NCBI RefSeq assembly: GCF_012931685.1
Contig: NZ_JABANC010000001.1
Span: 1,178,001-1,242,000, forward strand
From: Hanstruepera ponticola
Lineage (GTDB): Bacteria; Bacteroidota; Bacteroidia; Flavobacteriales; Flavobacteriaceae
Direction: 5' to 3'
Length of the DNA: 64,000 nucleotides
Position 1 is the first letter of the stretch. The number at the start of each line of letters is the position of its first letter. Under the pieces are notes generated by a model. The model ran no database searches, was not told where the DNA came from, and saw only the letters and a program-made list of their open reading frames with translations. Positions 42,078 to 52,062 of the stretch are shown piece by piece. The translations under genes and the position numbers were made by a program.

Positions 42078-43367
42078 ATGCCAGCAGAAGTTATCATTAT
42101 AATTTCGTCACTTATACTTTCAGCTTTTTTTTCTGGAATGGAGATTGCCTATGTGTCTTCAAATAAAATTCATATAGAAATCGAAAAAAAGCAAGACGGT
42201 CTTTTAGCAAAAATACTATCAAAACTTACTGAAAGTCCTTCAAAGTTTATTGCCACCATGCTTATTGGAAACAATATTGCTTTAGTAGTTTATGGCTTTT
42301 TTATGGGTGACCTGTTGGTAGATTGGTTTCAATCTATGCTGCCTTCAAGTATTGCTATTGTAAATACACTGTTGGTAGAGTTGAGTTTGCTTACTCAAAC
42401 GATTATTTCGACACTTATTATACTTATTACTGCCGAGTTTTTACCAAAAGTATTTTTTCAAATTTATGCCAATTCATTACTCAAAATATTGGCAGTTCCG
42501 GCGTATATTTTTTATGTGATATTTACCTGGATTTCAGATTTTGTTATTTGGATTTCAGATTTTGTACTCAAGAAATTTTTTAAAACAGAAGGAGACCAGG
42601 TTCAGTTAGCCTTTACAAAAGTAGAATTAGGAAACTATATTAGTGAGCAAATGGAAAGTGTTGAGGCGCATGATGATTTAGATTCTGAAATTCAGATTTT
42701 TCAAAACGCACTCGAGTTTTCTGAAGTGAAGGCAAGAGAAGTTATGGTGCCTAGAACCGAAATAATAGCGGTTGATGTGAGCGAGTCTGTAAAAGCTATC
42801 AATGCTTTATTTACAGAAACAGGTATTTCAAAGATTATTGTTTATAAGGATAACATTGATGATATTTTAGGGTATGTTCATTCTTTTGAACTTTTTAAGA
42901 AACCAAAAGCCATTAAATCTGTTATCATGCCAGTTGAGTTTGTGCCAGAAACCATGTTGGTAAAAGATATTTTGAACGCATTGATTAAAAAACGAAAAAG
43001 TATTGCGGTTGTGTTGGATGAATATGGCGGAACATCAGGAATTATGACAGTTGAAGATATTGTAGAAGAATTATTTGGCGAAATTGAAGATGAGCACGAT
43101 ACAGTTGTTTTAAAAGAAGAAAAAATTGATCATAAGAATTTTGTCTTTTCTGCTAGGTTAGAAGTTGATTATCTCAATGAAACCTATAAATTGGAACTAC
43201 CCGAAAGTGAAAATTTCGAAACCTTGGGTGGTTTAATAGTTGACCGAACAGAAGGTATTCCGCAACAAAACGAAGTAGTGGTTATAGATGATTTTCAATT
43301 CACGGTTTTAGAAGTATCAAATACTAAAATTGACCTGGTAAAACTGAAAATTCTACAAGAAGACTAA
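42078..43367 (+). CDS. CNNM/CorC-type transporter with CBS pair (GldE-like)
   Basis: A 429-residue protein with a DUF21 (CNNM) membrane domain in residues 1-180 (helices AEVIIIISSLILSAFFSG, IATMLIGNNIALVVYGF, LTQTIISTLIILIT), a CBS pair (about 205-330: VMVPRTEIIAVD, VVLDEYGGTSGIMTVEDI) and a C-terminal CorC_HlyC domain (about 345-429). Family members transport Mg2+ or other divalent metals; in gliding flavobacteria the related GldE is near gldD. Its position here next to lptC and ppiD is the conserved one. Which of the two roles applies is not decided by sequence. Confidence 0.82.
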   Translation: MPAEVIIIISSLILSAFFSGMEIAYVSSNKIHIEIEKKQDGLLAKILSKLTESPSKFIATMLIGNNIALVVYGFFMGDLLVDWFQSMLPSSIAIVNTLLVELSLLTQTIISTLIILITAEFLPKVFFQIYANSLLKILAVPAYIFYVIFTWISDFVIWISDFVLKKFFKTEGDQVQLAFTKVELGNYISEQMESVEAHDDLDSEIQIFQNALEFSEVKAREVMVPRTEIIAVDVSESVKAINALFTETGISKIIVYKDNIDDILGYVHSFELFKKPKAIKSVIMPVEFVPETMLVKDILNALIKKRKSIAVVLDEYGGTSGIMTVEDIVEELFGEIEDEHDTVVLKEEKIDHKNFVFSARLEVDYLNETYKLELPESENFETLGGLIVDRTEGIPQQNEVVVIDDFQFTVLEVSNTKIDLVKLKILQED

Positions 43368-43466
43368 TTTACTGTACATTATATCAATTAAAGCGATATT
43401 CTACTTTTATTATTAAATAGAAAATGGTATTTTCGCGCACTATATCGTAAAAAATTTAAATGACAG

Positions 43467-45590
43467 ATGGCAGTTTTAAATAAAATTAGAAAACAATCAA
43501 TTGTACTAATAGCTGTAATTGCGTTAGCCTTATTCGCTTTTATAATTGGAGATTTGTTTAGAAATAGTGATGCACTATCGGCTAAATCCCAAAATGTAGT
43601 CGCAACTATAAACGGTAAGGATATTACCCGTGAAGATTTTCTTCAAAAAGTTGAAGCAGCACAAAGACAGTTAGGGCCAAATGGCACAGCGACTCAAGCC
43701 ATGAATCGTGTTTGGGATCAGGAAGTAAGAAATGCTGTAATGGAAAGTCAATATGAAGCTTTGGGAATTACAGTTGAAAAAGATCAAATGCGCGATTTAT
43801 TAAAAAGTGCATTAGCCAATAATCCAGACTTTCAAAATGAAGCAGGAATTTTTGATGAAAATAAACTGTCAGAATATATTCAAAATTTAAAATCTAGTTC
43901 AGAAGTTGCTTACCAACAATGGGTGGATTATGAAAAAGCACTTGCCAACAATGCGCTTCAGCAAAATTATATGAACATGGTAAAGGCAGGCATGATTGGT
44001 ACCCTAGCTGAAGGTAAGATGGCTTATCATTTAGAAGGAGATAAAGTAGATTTAAAGTTTATTCAAATCCCGTATTCTTCAATTCCTGATAGTACTATTA
44101 CAGTTTCAAAAGCAGAAATTACCAATTACATAAAAGAACACGAAGAACAATACAAGGTTGACGCTTCTAGAGATATTCAATTTGTTGAATTTAAAGAAGT
44201 GGCATCGGTTGAAGATGAAGAAGAAATAAAAAAAGAGTTGATTTCTTTTAAAGACGGTAAAGTAGAGTATAATAATGGTAGAACAGATACAATTAAGCCG
44301 TTTTCGCAAGTAAAAGACCATGCAAACTATATCAATTTTGTTGCAAGTTCAGATATTAAATTTGATAATCGTTTTTTGAAGAAATCTCAATTGCCAACCG
44401 CATTTGCTGATAGTATTTATAATTTGAATGTTGGTGAGGTTTTTGGTCCTTATAAGGATAACGGACATTTTAAATTAAGTAAAGTTATTGCTGATACTCA
44501 AATGCCAGACTCCGTTAAAGCGCGTCATATTTTAATTCCATTTATTGGTTCACGTTCTGCAACGGACTCCACGACCCAAACTGAAGCACAAGCAAAAACG
44601 ACAGCTGATAGTTTAATGCGTATTGTAAAAGCGGATACTACAAAATTCAAATCTTTATTAGATTTTTCTGCTGATAAAGTAAGTAATGAAAAGGATGGTG
44701 TTCTAGATTGGTACACATACAATGCTATGGTTCCAGAATTCAGGGATTACACCTTTGAAAATGAAACAGGCGATATAGGTGTTGTTAAATCGGCATTTGG
44801 ATTCCATGTAATTGAAATATTGGGACAAAAGAATAAGCAACGAGCTGTTAAAGTTGCTACTATTGCTAGAAAAATTGAGCCATCTGAAGCGACTGTCAAT
44901 AAAGTGTTTAGAGATGCATCTAATTTTGAAATTGCTCTTGAAAAAGGAGATTTCCAGACTTTAGCTGAAGAAAATGATTATGTTGTTCGTCCTGTAAATA
45001 CTATAAAAGAATTGGAAGAAAACATACCTGGATTGGGCAGTCAACGTCAAATAGTAAGATGGGCTTTTGAGGAAGAAACAGAAGTAGGTGATTATAAGCG
45101 TTTCAATGTGCCTGGTGGTTATGCTATTGTGCAATTAGTAGCAAAGAACAAAGAAGGTTTAATGGGAACCGAAGAAGCATCGGTAACCGCATTACCAAAA
45201 ATAAGAAAAGAAAAAAAGGCAGCGCAAATTAAATCTAGAATCACAGCAACAACTGTTGAGGATTTAGGTAAAGCTGAAAACATTACACCAAGAACATCTT
45301 TAGCATTAACTATGAAGAACCCAACGATTTCAGGTGCTGGAAGAGAACCATTAGTAATAGGTACAGCTTTCGGTATGGAACAAGGTGAAACATCTGGATT
45401 AATTGAAGGTGAAACAGGTGTTTTTATGATTCATGTTGTAAAGAAAGAATTGGCTCCTGAAATGGATAACTATCAAGGATTTGCCAATCAAGTGCAAACG
45501 GCTAAAGTTAATGGCGTTACAACTAAATTGTACAATGCATTAAAAGAAGCTGCAGAGATTGAAGATAATAGAGCTAAAACGGTTCAATAA
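43467..45590 (+). CDS. ppiD: PpiD-like peptidyl-prolyl isomerase, periplasmic chaperone
   Basis: A 707-residue protein anchored by one N-terminal helix (about 12-29: VLIAVIALALFAFII), with a SurA_N-type chaperone part (about 40-200) and a parvulin isomerase domain (about 345-455: VKARHILIPF, GVLDWYTYNAMVPEF, FGFHVIEIL). The C-terminal part repeats a chaperone arm. It folds outer-membrane proteins leaving the Sec channel. A 99-base gap separates it from the CNNM gene. A strong terminator follows. Confidence 0.88.
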   Translation: MAVLNKIRKQSIVLIAVIALALFAFIIGDLFRNSDALSAKSQNVVATINGKDITREDFLQKVEAAQRQLGPNGTATQAMNRVWDQEVRNAVMESQYEALGITVEKDQMRDLLKSALANNPDFQNEAGIFDENKLSEYIQNLKSSSEVAYQQWVDYEKALANNALQQNYMNMVKAGMIGTLAEGKMAYHLEGDKVDLKFIQIPYSSIPDSTITVSKAEITNYIKEHEEQYKVDASRDIQFVEFKEVASVEDEEEIKKELISFKDGKVEYNNGRTDTIKPFSQVKDHANYINFVASSDIKFDNRFLKKSQLPTAFADSIYNLNVGEVFGPYKDNGHFKLSKVIADTQMPDSVKARHILIPFIGSRSATDSTTQTEAQAKTTADSLMRIVKADTTKFKSLLDFSADKVSNEKDGVLDWYTYNAMVPEFRDYTFENETGDIGVVKSAFGFHVIEILGQKNKQRAVKVATIARKIEPSEATVNKVFRDASNFEIALEKGDFQTLAEENDYVVRPVNTIKELEENIPGLGSQRQIVRWAFEEETEVGDYKRFNVPGGYAIVQLVAKNKEGLMGTEEASVTALPKIRKEKKAAQIKSRITATTVEDLGKAENITPRTSLALTMKNPTISGAGREPLVIGTAFGMEQGETSGLIEGETGVFMIHVVKKELAPEMDNYQGFANQVQTAKVNGVTTKLYNALKEAAEIEDNRAKTVQ

Positions 45591-45608
45591 TCGTTTTGAA
45601 ATATAATT

Positions 45609-45638
45609 AAAAAGCCTTTCTAAAAAGAAAGGCTTTTT
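45609..45638. terminator. Bidirectional terminator between ppiD and the GHMP kinase gene
   Basis: Perfect thirteen-base stem AAAAAGCCTTTCT (45609-45621) and AGAAAGGCTTTTT (45626-45638) with loop AAAA. It lies between two convergent genes and can end transcription from both sides. Confidence 0.95.
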
Positions 45639-45642
45639 CGTT

Positions 45643-46545
45643 TTAGAGTATTAAATCATTATAGGAAATAACTGTTTCAAACCCTTTGGCTTTAAAATAG
45701 GCTGAAGGATTTTCGGTAGCTGTTGCTAAAATAAAGTCGCCTCCCCAAGCGCCTAAACTTTTTGCCGAACCTTGAAAATCTGAAAATAGACGTTCTTTAA
45801 TCGGTTTTTGGTTTAGAATAGAACTCAATATTTGCTCATGTGTATTAATTAGGTTCTCGAAATCAGAAAGTGTTTTACAGGTAATTATGTTTTCCGTTAC
45901 GGTATTTATGGTTTCAATGTCTTTGGTTAAGTCAGTTGTGTTTTGTCTGTAAGACTCAATCGCATCGCGACTGTTTTGCTTTTTGTTTAAATACACAAAA
46001 TACAAGCAGTCTTTAAAACTTGGATTAAAATTAACCGTTTGAATATCTCGTACTGCTTCAATTAATCTATATGTTATTGCTGTGTTATGTTGCGCGCAAG
46101 CAATATCGTAACCACTACCACCAAAGGTTTTTTTAAGTAATTCGTATGGATCAACTTGAGCCCATTGGGCTATATTGTTTATTAGGGTTGATGAGGTGCC
46201 TAATCCCCAATCTTTAGGGAAAGTCAATTTTGTTTTAACGGAACAACCTGTTTCTAAAAAATCAGGATTTAATTGTAGGGCTGCTTTTAAAATTTGAAGG
46301 AGTCTTTTAGTTAAATCATCAGAAGAATCTTTAGAATCTAAATCATTTAGTTCTAAAATTGTCTTAAACCAAACTTCACCATTCTGGTCATAGCTTTTCC
46401 AGTTAATGAAATTGGAATCATTAGTTTCAACATTTAAGTATTGACCATATTTTGTAGGAAGCGCGAGTCCTAAAGCACCATCTAAAACCAGATATTCTCC
46501 TGTGAGTAATAATTTACCGTTACTGTAGTATTCAGAATTCTCCAC
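45643..46545 (-). CDS. GHMP kinase, mevalonate-pathway type
   Basis: A 300-residue GHMP kinase. Visible are the N-terminal GKLLLTGEYLVLDG, the ATP loop (LTFPKDWGLGTSST) and a late GGSGYDIACAQH segment. Together with the HMG-CoA reductase overlapping its start by 14 bases, it fits the mevalonate route; whether it is mevalonate kinase or phosphomevalonate kinase cannot be settled here. It phosphorylates with ATP in the cytoplasm. Confidence 0.82.
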   Translation of the reverse strand: MENSEYYSNGKLLLTGEYLVLDGALGLALPTKYGQYLNVETNDSNFINWKSYDQNGEVWFKTILELNDLDSKDSSDDLTKRLLQILKAALQLNPDFLETGCSVKTKLTFPKDWGLGTSSTLINNIAQWAQVDPYELLKKTFGGSGYDIACAQHNTAITYRLIEAVRDIQTVNFNPSFKDCLYFVYLNKKQNSRDAIESYRQNTTDLTKDIETINTVTENIITCKTLSDFENLINTHEQILSSILNQKPIKERLFSDFQGSAKSLGAWGGDFILATATENPSAYFKAKGFETVISYNDLIL

Positions 46546-47857
46546 TGCGCATTTTATTTATAGCTTCAACTACAGCACTATGAGTAACAACATGTGTTTT
46601 AAAATGTTCGATGAGTTTGTTTTTTTCCGCATCAGTAGCTTCAAATTGATTTAAAATATTCATAAGGTGCATTTTCATATGACCTTCTTGAATCCCTGTG
46701 GTTGTAAGTGAGCGTAGGGCTGCGAAATTTTGTGCCAACCCAGCAACAGCTACAATTTCCATGAGTTCACTTGCTGATGGATGATGGAGTAGTTCAAGAG
46801 ATAGCTTAACTAATGGATGTAATCCTGTCAATCCGCCTACAGTTCCTAATGCTAAAGGTAGTTCTATCCAAAAATAAAAAATACTATTTTCAATTTTAGC
46901 ATGTGTTAAACTACTGTAATTTCCATTTCTAGAAGCGTAAGCATGTACACCAGCTTCAACAGCTCTAAAATCATTTCCTGTAGCTAGCACAACAGCATCA
47001 ACACCATTCATGATACCTTTGTTATGTGTTACAGCTCTATAAGGTTCTATTTCTGCTATTTTTACAGCTTGTACAAACTTTTTTGCGAAGGCTTCAGGAT
47101 CAATGTCATCTGAATCACTTAATTTGTCAATAGGGCAAGAAACCTCTGCACGCACTAGACAATTAGGGACATAATTAGATAGAATGCTCATGATGATTTC
47201 TATCGCTTTTTCTTCATTTGAAAATTCTTCAAAATTTAAAGCTTCGCTTTTAAGGGTTTTGGCAAACTGTTCCAAACAACTATTTATAAAATTGGCTCCC
47301 ATGGCATCCTTTGTTTCAAAGGTGGCGTGCAATTGATAGTAGTTCGGCAAAGCGCTGGTCTTGTCCTTTAGTTCAATATCTAAAATGCCACCACCACGTT
47401 TTTCCATATTTTTTGTTATGGGTTTGGCATCTTCAATAAGTTTGGGTTTGACCTCGTTAAAAAATCGCTGTAGTTTCTCAATATTACCAGAGAAAATAAA
47501 GTGTACATGACCTACTTTAGTAGTAGAAATAACCGTGGCTTTAAATCCACCTCTATCTAACCAGAATTTGGCAGCTTTACTCGCTGCTGCCACAACAGAA
47601 CTCTCCTCAATAGCCATTGGGATAGTATGTAATTTATCATTAATCAGAAAATTAGGTGCTACCCCTAAAGGTAAATAGTAATTTGTTATAGTGTTTTCAA
47701 TAAATTCGTCATGTAATTGTTGTAATTTTTCGTTGGAATTCCAATATTGCTTTAGAATATTTTTGGCATCTTCTTTATTTGAAAAGTACGTATTAACAAT
47801 CCAATCTATCTTGTTGGATTTTGATAATTTTGAAAAGCCAGTAATTTGTTTGCTCAT
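46532..47857 (-). CDS. Class II hydroxymethylglutaryl-CoA reductase
   Basis: A 441-residue enzyme of the class II (bacterial) HMG-CoA reductases. The catalytic glutamate region is MAIEESSVVAAASK (about 81-94), the substrate lysine and catalytic aspartate are in THNKGIMNGVDAVVLATGND (about 265-285), and the catalytic histidine is in EGHMKMH near residue 380. It reduces HMG-CoA to mevalonate, or works in reverse in catabolic members. In Bacteroidota this is the biosynthetic gene of the isoprenoid pathway, paired with the GHMP kinase downstream. Confidence 0.93.
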   Translation of the reverse strand: MSKQITGFSKLSKSNKIDWIVNTYFSNKEDAKNILKQYWNSNEKLQQLHDEFIENTITNYYLPLGVAPNFLINDKLHTIPMAIEESSVVAAASKAAKFWLDRGGFKATVISTTKVGHVHFIFSGNIEKLQRFFNEVKPKLIEDAKPITKNMEKRGGGILDIELKDKTSALPNYYQLHATFETKDAMGANFINSCLEQFAKTLKSEALNFEEFSNEEKAIEIIMSILSNYVPNCLVRAEVSCPIDKLSDSDDIDPEAFAKKFVQAVKIAEIEPYRAVTHNKGIMNGVDAVVLATGNDFRAVEAGVHAYASRNGNYSSLTHAKIENSIFYFWIELPLALGTVGGLTGLHPLVKLSLELLHHPSASELMEIVAVAGLAQNFAALRSLTTTGIQEGHMKMHLMNILNQFEATDAEKNKLIEHFKTHVVTHSAVVEAINKMRSGEF

Positions 47858-48072
47858 CTACCTAAAATTGAAAATGTAAAGATAGTATTATTGGATGATT
47901 TGCGTTTCAATTGCCCATTTAACTGTTAATAAATACGGTTTTTTGCTTTATTTTTAGTAAACTTGGCATTATTTTAAAATTACTTTTTCAACATGAAACA
48001 TGTCTTCGTTTTAAATTTTAAAGTTAAGCATACTCCACAACCTAATAAAAGAAACTAACTAATATATACTAT

Positions 48073-49590
48073 ATGGCAGATCAATTAGACCATTTTAAAG
48101 AAGAGCCAGAATTATTTGGACATCCAAAAGGATTATTCTATTTGTTTTTTGCAGAACTGTGGGAGCGATTTAGTTTCTATGGCATGCGCGCCTTACTAAC
48201 ACTCTATATGATAGATGTTGTTTTTGAAGCGTTATCAACTAGAGATTATGCAGCAGCAGCAGTATATGCATCATATGGGTCATTGGTTTATGCCTCAACA
48301 GTTGTTGGAGGTAAAATTTCAGATAGTATTTTGGGAATGCGCCATTCAATATTTTTGGGTGGTATTCTAATGGCAATAGGTCATTTTGTTTTGGCTGTTG
48401 AAAATGATATGGCATTCTTTTTAGCTTTAGCCTTTATTGTTGTTGGAAATGGTTTTTTTAAACCAAATATATCCACATTTGTTGGGTCGTTGTATAAAGA
48501 TGGTGATGCTAGAAAAGATTCAGGATTTACCATTTTTTATATGGGAATAAACATTGGTGCTTTTGCTTCACCATTACTTTGTGGTTGGTTAGGACGTGAG
48601 TACGGTTGGCATTATGGCTTTGCACTTGCCGGATTTGGTATGTTATTGGGATTAGCATTCTTTTGGAGTGGAATCAAGAAAAATGTTTTTGGAAATCAAG
48701 GTATGCCTAGTGATGAAAAAGCTTATAATAAACCAGTTCTAGGAATTAAGAACAGTAAATTGGTGACTATTTTATCTTTACTTTCTGTTCCATTAATCGC
48801 TTTCCTGCTATCATCTTATCAGCCAGTTTTTGGCGATCAGAATATTGTGAATATTATTTTTAAAGGAATAGGATTTGCGGTATTAGCTTACCTAATTTAC
48901 ATATTGGCTAATGTTTCACCAGAGGAAAGGAAGAAGTTGATTGTAGCTATATTTATAACCATTTTTATGACTATTTTTTGGGGTTTTCACGAACTTTCAG
49001 GAAGTGTAATTACTTTATTTGCTGATAGAAATGTAAACTTATCGGTCATTGATGCTGCTCAAACAAATTCAATTAATGCCATGTATATCATTATCTTGGC
49101 TATTCCTGTTTCTCTGTTATGGCAGTTTTTATCAAAGAAAAAAATCAATCCAAGAACGCCCTTTAAGTTTGCTATGGGATTAGCCTTTGCTGCCATTAGT
49201 TTTTATGTGTTGGCCATTAGTGGTGAAAGTGCAGATGCCAATGGAAAAGTGCCTTTTGCTTATTTAATGATTATGTACTTTATTTTATCAGTTGGCGAAC
49301 TATTTATGTCTCCTGTTGGGCTATCTAAAATAACTGATTTGTCACCTAAAAGAATTGTCGCATTTATGATGGGTGTTTGGTTTTTATCATCAGCATTTGC
49401 ATTTCAAATAGTAGGATTCATTGGTAAGGAATTATCAATTGAAAGTACAGATAAAAATGTTGGTGGTTTTGACTCATTAGGAGTTTATACTGACGGGTTC
49501 CATATGATTGCTATGTATGCTGGTGGAGCCGCAATAATAACCTTAATTTTAGCACCATTTTTAAAGCGATTAATGGGTAACGTTCACTAA
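48073..49590 (+). CDS. POT-family proton-dependent oligopeptide transporter
   Basis: A 505-residue transporter of the PTR2/POT family with twelve or more helices. The signature ELWERFSFYGMRALL near residue 30 contains the ExxER motif that couples protons, and FFKPNISTFVGSLY and FTIFYMGINIGAF are the family signatures. It imports di- and tripeptides. A 215-base gap separates it from the divergent HMG-CoA reductase. It is followed 26 bases later by a paralogue. Confidence 0.92.
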   Translation: MADQLDHFKEEPELFGHPKGLFYLFFAELWERFSFYGMRALLTLYMIDVVFEALSTRDYAAAAVYASYGSLVYASTVVGGKISDSILGMRHSIFLGGILMAIGHFVLAVENDMAFFLALAFIVVGNGFFKPNISTFVGSLYKDGDARKDSGFTIFYMGINIGAFASPLLCGWLGREYGWHYGFALAGFGMLLGLAFFWSGIKKNVFGNQGMPSDEKAYNKPVLGIKNSKLVTILSLLSVPLIAFLLSSYQPVFGDQNIVNIIFKGIGFAVLAYLIYILANVSPEERKKLIVAIFITIFMTIFWGFHELSGSVITLFADRNVNLSVIDAAQTNSINAMYIIILAIPVSLLWQFLSKKKINPRTPFKFAMGLAFAAISFYVLAISGESADANGKVPFAYLMIMYFILSVGELFMSPVGLSKITDLSPKRIVAFMMGVWFLSSAFAFQIVGFIGKELSIESTDKNVGGFDSLGVYTDGFHMIAMYAGGAAIITLILAPFLKRLMGNVH

Positions 49591-49616
49591 ATGTAAATTA
49601 ACTAAACTAACTATAT

Positions 49617-51398
49617 ATGAATACGGATATTGAAAATCTATTTAAGGACAAAGTCATTGGACATCCAGCTGGACTGTTTGTGCTATTTTTTACTGAAATG
49701 TGGGAGCGTTTTTCGTTCTATGGGATGCGTATTTTGTTGGTACTGTTTTTAACAGCTCCAATTTTAAGCGATAACCCAGGGTGGGAATGGCCACGAGAGC
49801 ACGCTTTAGCATTAATTGGAACGTATGCGTCTTTACTATACTTAACACCAATTATTGGTGGTTGGATAGCCGATAAGATTACAGGATACCGAATAGCTGT
49901 TGTAATTGGATGTGTCATTATGACTTTAGGTCATGCTGCAATGGCTCTTGAAACAACAATGTCTTTTTATCTTGGATTAGCCTTATTGGTGATTGGTACA
50001 GGTTTTTTTAAACCAAATATTACGTCTATTATTTCAACCATGTATAAGGGTAAAGAGTCCAAAAAAGATGGTGCTTATACCATTTTTTACATGGGTGTAA
50101 ATGCTGGTGCCTTTTTCGGGATGATGCTTTGCGGTTATTTAGCAGAAAACTTTGGATGGTCATGGGGCTTTGGATTAGCTGGTATTTTTATGTTATTAGG
50201 GATGCTTCAATTCTGGTTAGCTGGAAGTTTGTTTGGAAGTATAGGAGCAAAACCGTCTAAAATACATGAAGTTGAATTGCCTCAAAACATTAATGAAGAA
50301 GCACCCAAAGAACATGATGCTGAATCTGATGAGAAGCTCAATCCGTTTACTATGTTTGATAAAGTGCTAATGGTGCTTTCGGCAATTGGTGGATTGTTGT
50401 ATTTGTTTAATGACCCAATGGAGAAGATAGGTGATATCAACATGTTGCCATTTGAAATTGGAGGGTTATCTGGATCTAACGTTGTCGTTTTAACTGCCTT
50501 GGCCTTATTCTTAATTTTGCTGATTACACGTATTTCTAGATACATTCCATTGGTAAGAGATCGTATTATTGCCGTATCTATATTTGGTGTGTTTACGGTT
50601 TTCTTTTTTGCATTCTTCGAACAATCTCTGGGATCCATGACGTTATTCGCTCGTGATTATACCGATAGAATGTTAGTGGGTAACTCTGCAATGGTTTTTA
50701 AAGTAGTAGATGCATTATTAACAACAGTTCCGTTGATTATTATCACCTGGGTTTTAATTTTATTAGCCAAAAAAACATTTTCTAGAATTGGTTTGTCTAA
50801 CATTATTTTAGCCATTGCATTCATTGGATTATGGTTTTTAGTATTGTATAGATTAAATGATAAGTTTTCACAAGAAGGTAACGAGGTTGAAGCAACATGG
50901 TTTGGTATTCTAAATTCCTTCTTCATTATTACACTTGCACCTTTGTTTTCACGCTGGTGGGAGAGTAAATACAATCCGAGTGCTGCTATGAAATATGGCA
51001 TAGGCCTTATATTACTTGGATTAGGTTTTGCATTTTTATCGTATGGAGCTGGTGAGATACCATCAGGAGCAAAAACGGCTTCAGTAAGTATGATTTTCTT
51101 AATTATGGCTTATTTATTTCATACTATGGGTGAATTATGCATTTCTCCAGTAGGTTTATCATACTTAAGTAAATTAGTTCCAGCTAGAATGATAGGTTTT
51201 ATGTTTGGAATATGGTATTTAGCCATTGCTGTTGGACAAAAGGCTGCAGGAACCATGGGTGGAATGATAGATAAAATATCAGAAGAATACTCAATGAGTA
51301 CCTTCTTTTTGATATTCACCTTAATACCAATTGGTGTTGGTTTTGTGTCAATATTGCTAAATCCATTATTAAAACGTTTAATGCACGGTGTTCGTTAA
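49617..51398 (+). CDS. POT-family oligopeptide transporter, second copy
   Basis: A 593-residue paralogue of the preceding protein, with the same EMWERFSFYGMRILL and FTIFYMG-type (YTIFYMGVNAGAF) signatures. It is about 90 residues longer, with an acidic cytoplasmic insert near residues 210-245 (HEVELPQNINEEAPKEHDAE) and two extra hydrophobic segments, close to the fourteen-helix form. It transports peptides by proton symport. The two copies are probably one transcription unit. A terminator follows 25 bases on. Confidence 0.92.
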   Translation: MNTDIENLFKDKVIGHPAGLFVLFFTEMWERFSFYGMRILLVLFLTAPILSDNPGWEWPREHALALIGTYASLLYLTPIIGGWIADKITGYRIAVVIGCVIMTLGHAAMALETTMSFYLGLALLVIGTGFFKPNITSIISTMYKGKESKKDGAYTIFYMGVNAGAFFGMMLCGYLAENFGWSWGFGLAGIFMLLGMLQFWLAGSLFGSIGAKPSKIHEVELPQNINEEAPKEHDAESDEKLNPFTMFDKVLMVLSAIGGLLYLFNDPMEKIGDINMLPFEIGGLSGSNVVVLTALALFLILLITRISRYIPLVRDRIIAVSIFGVFTVFFFAFFEQSLGSMTLFARDYTDRMLVGNSAMVFKVVDALLTTVPLIIITWVLILLAKKTFSRIGLSNIILAIAFIGLWFLVLYRLNDKFSQEGNEVEATWFGILNSFFIITLAPLFSRWWESKYNPSAAMKYGIGLILLGLGFAFLSYGAGEIPSGAKTASVSMIFLIMAYLFHTMGELCISPVGLSYLSKLVPARMIGFMFGIWYLAIAVGQKAAGTMGGMIDKISEEYSMSTFFLIFTLIPIGVGFVSILLNPLLKRLMHGVR

Positions 51399-51423
51399 TC
51401 GAAGAAATCGTTAAAATATCTAC

Positions 51424-51452
51424 AAAACACGTCTTACTTGGCGTGTTTTTTT
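51424..51452 (+). terminator. Terminator after the POT pair
   Basis: Eight-base stem AAAACACG (51424-51431) with CGTGTTTT (51442-51449), ten-base loop, then a T tract to 51452. Confidence 0.88.
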
Positions 51453-51515
51453 TACTTTAGGAACAGTTTTTGAAATGATTTAAGTTCAAAAACGACTTTA
51501 TAAAAAACATTAGAA

Positions 51516-52061
51516 ATGAAAAGAATACTATTTATAGCATCTGTGTTGTTTTTTACAATACAAGTAAATGCACAAGAAATTAATTGGGTGACACTTGAAG
51601 AAGCTGTAGAGCTTCAGAAAAAGAAGCCAAAAAAAATAATGATGGATGTTTACACCAATTGGTGTGGCCCTTGTAAAATGTTAGACAGAAATACGTTTCA
51701 CAACAAAGATGTAGTAGATTATGTCAACAAAAATTACTATGCCGTAAAATTTAATGCTGAAGGGAATGAAACCGTAAATTTTAGTGGTAAAACGTTTGAT
51801 AATCCACAATACGACCCTGCCAAAGCGAATAGACGTAATAGTGTGCATGAACTAGCGCGCCATTTTAGTATTAGGTCTTATCCTACAATTGTATTTTTGG
51901 GAGAAACTGGTGAGTTTTTAACACCAGTTATTGGTTACAAAACACCGAGACAATTAGAATTGTATTTAAAGTTATTTAAGAATGATGATCACAAAGACTT
52001 TAAATCTCAAGAAGATTTTACAACTTACTACAACGCTTTTAAACCTGAATTTTCAGAATAA
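51516..52061 (+). CDS. Exported thioredoxin-like protein
   Basis: A 181-residue thioredoxin-fold protein with signal peptide (residues 1-19, ending NAQ). The active site is NWCGPCKM (Cys50, Cys53). The fold has an insert between the second and third strands (ETVNFSGKTFDNPQYDPAK) as in the thioredoxin_7/DUF255 group. It should work in the periplasm on disulphide reduction or cytochrome c maturation. It converges with the ComEC gene. Confidence 0.85.
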   Translation: MKRILFIASVLFFTIQVNAQEINWVTLEEAVELQKKKPKKIMMDVYTNWCGPCKMLDRNTFHNKDVVDYVNKNYYAVKFNAEGNETVNFSGKTFDNPQYDPAKANRRNSVHELARHFSIRSYPTIVFLGETGEFLTPVIGYKTPRQLELYLKLFKNDDHKDFKSQEDFTTYYNAFKPEFSE

Positions 52062-52062
52062 A

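Noticed and set aside
50282-50638. Open frames on the minus strand opposite the second POT transporter gene (also at 50657-51001)
   Set aside because: They are shadows of a clearly coding membrane-protein frame and contain no recognisable domain.
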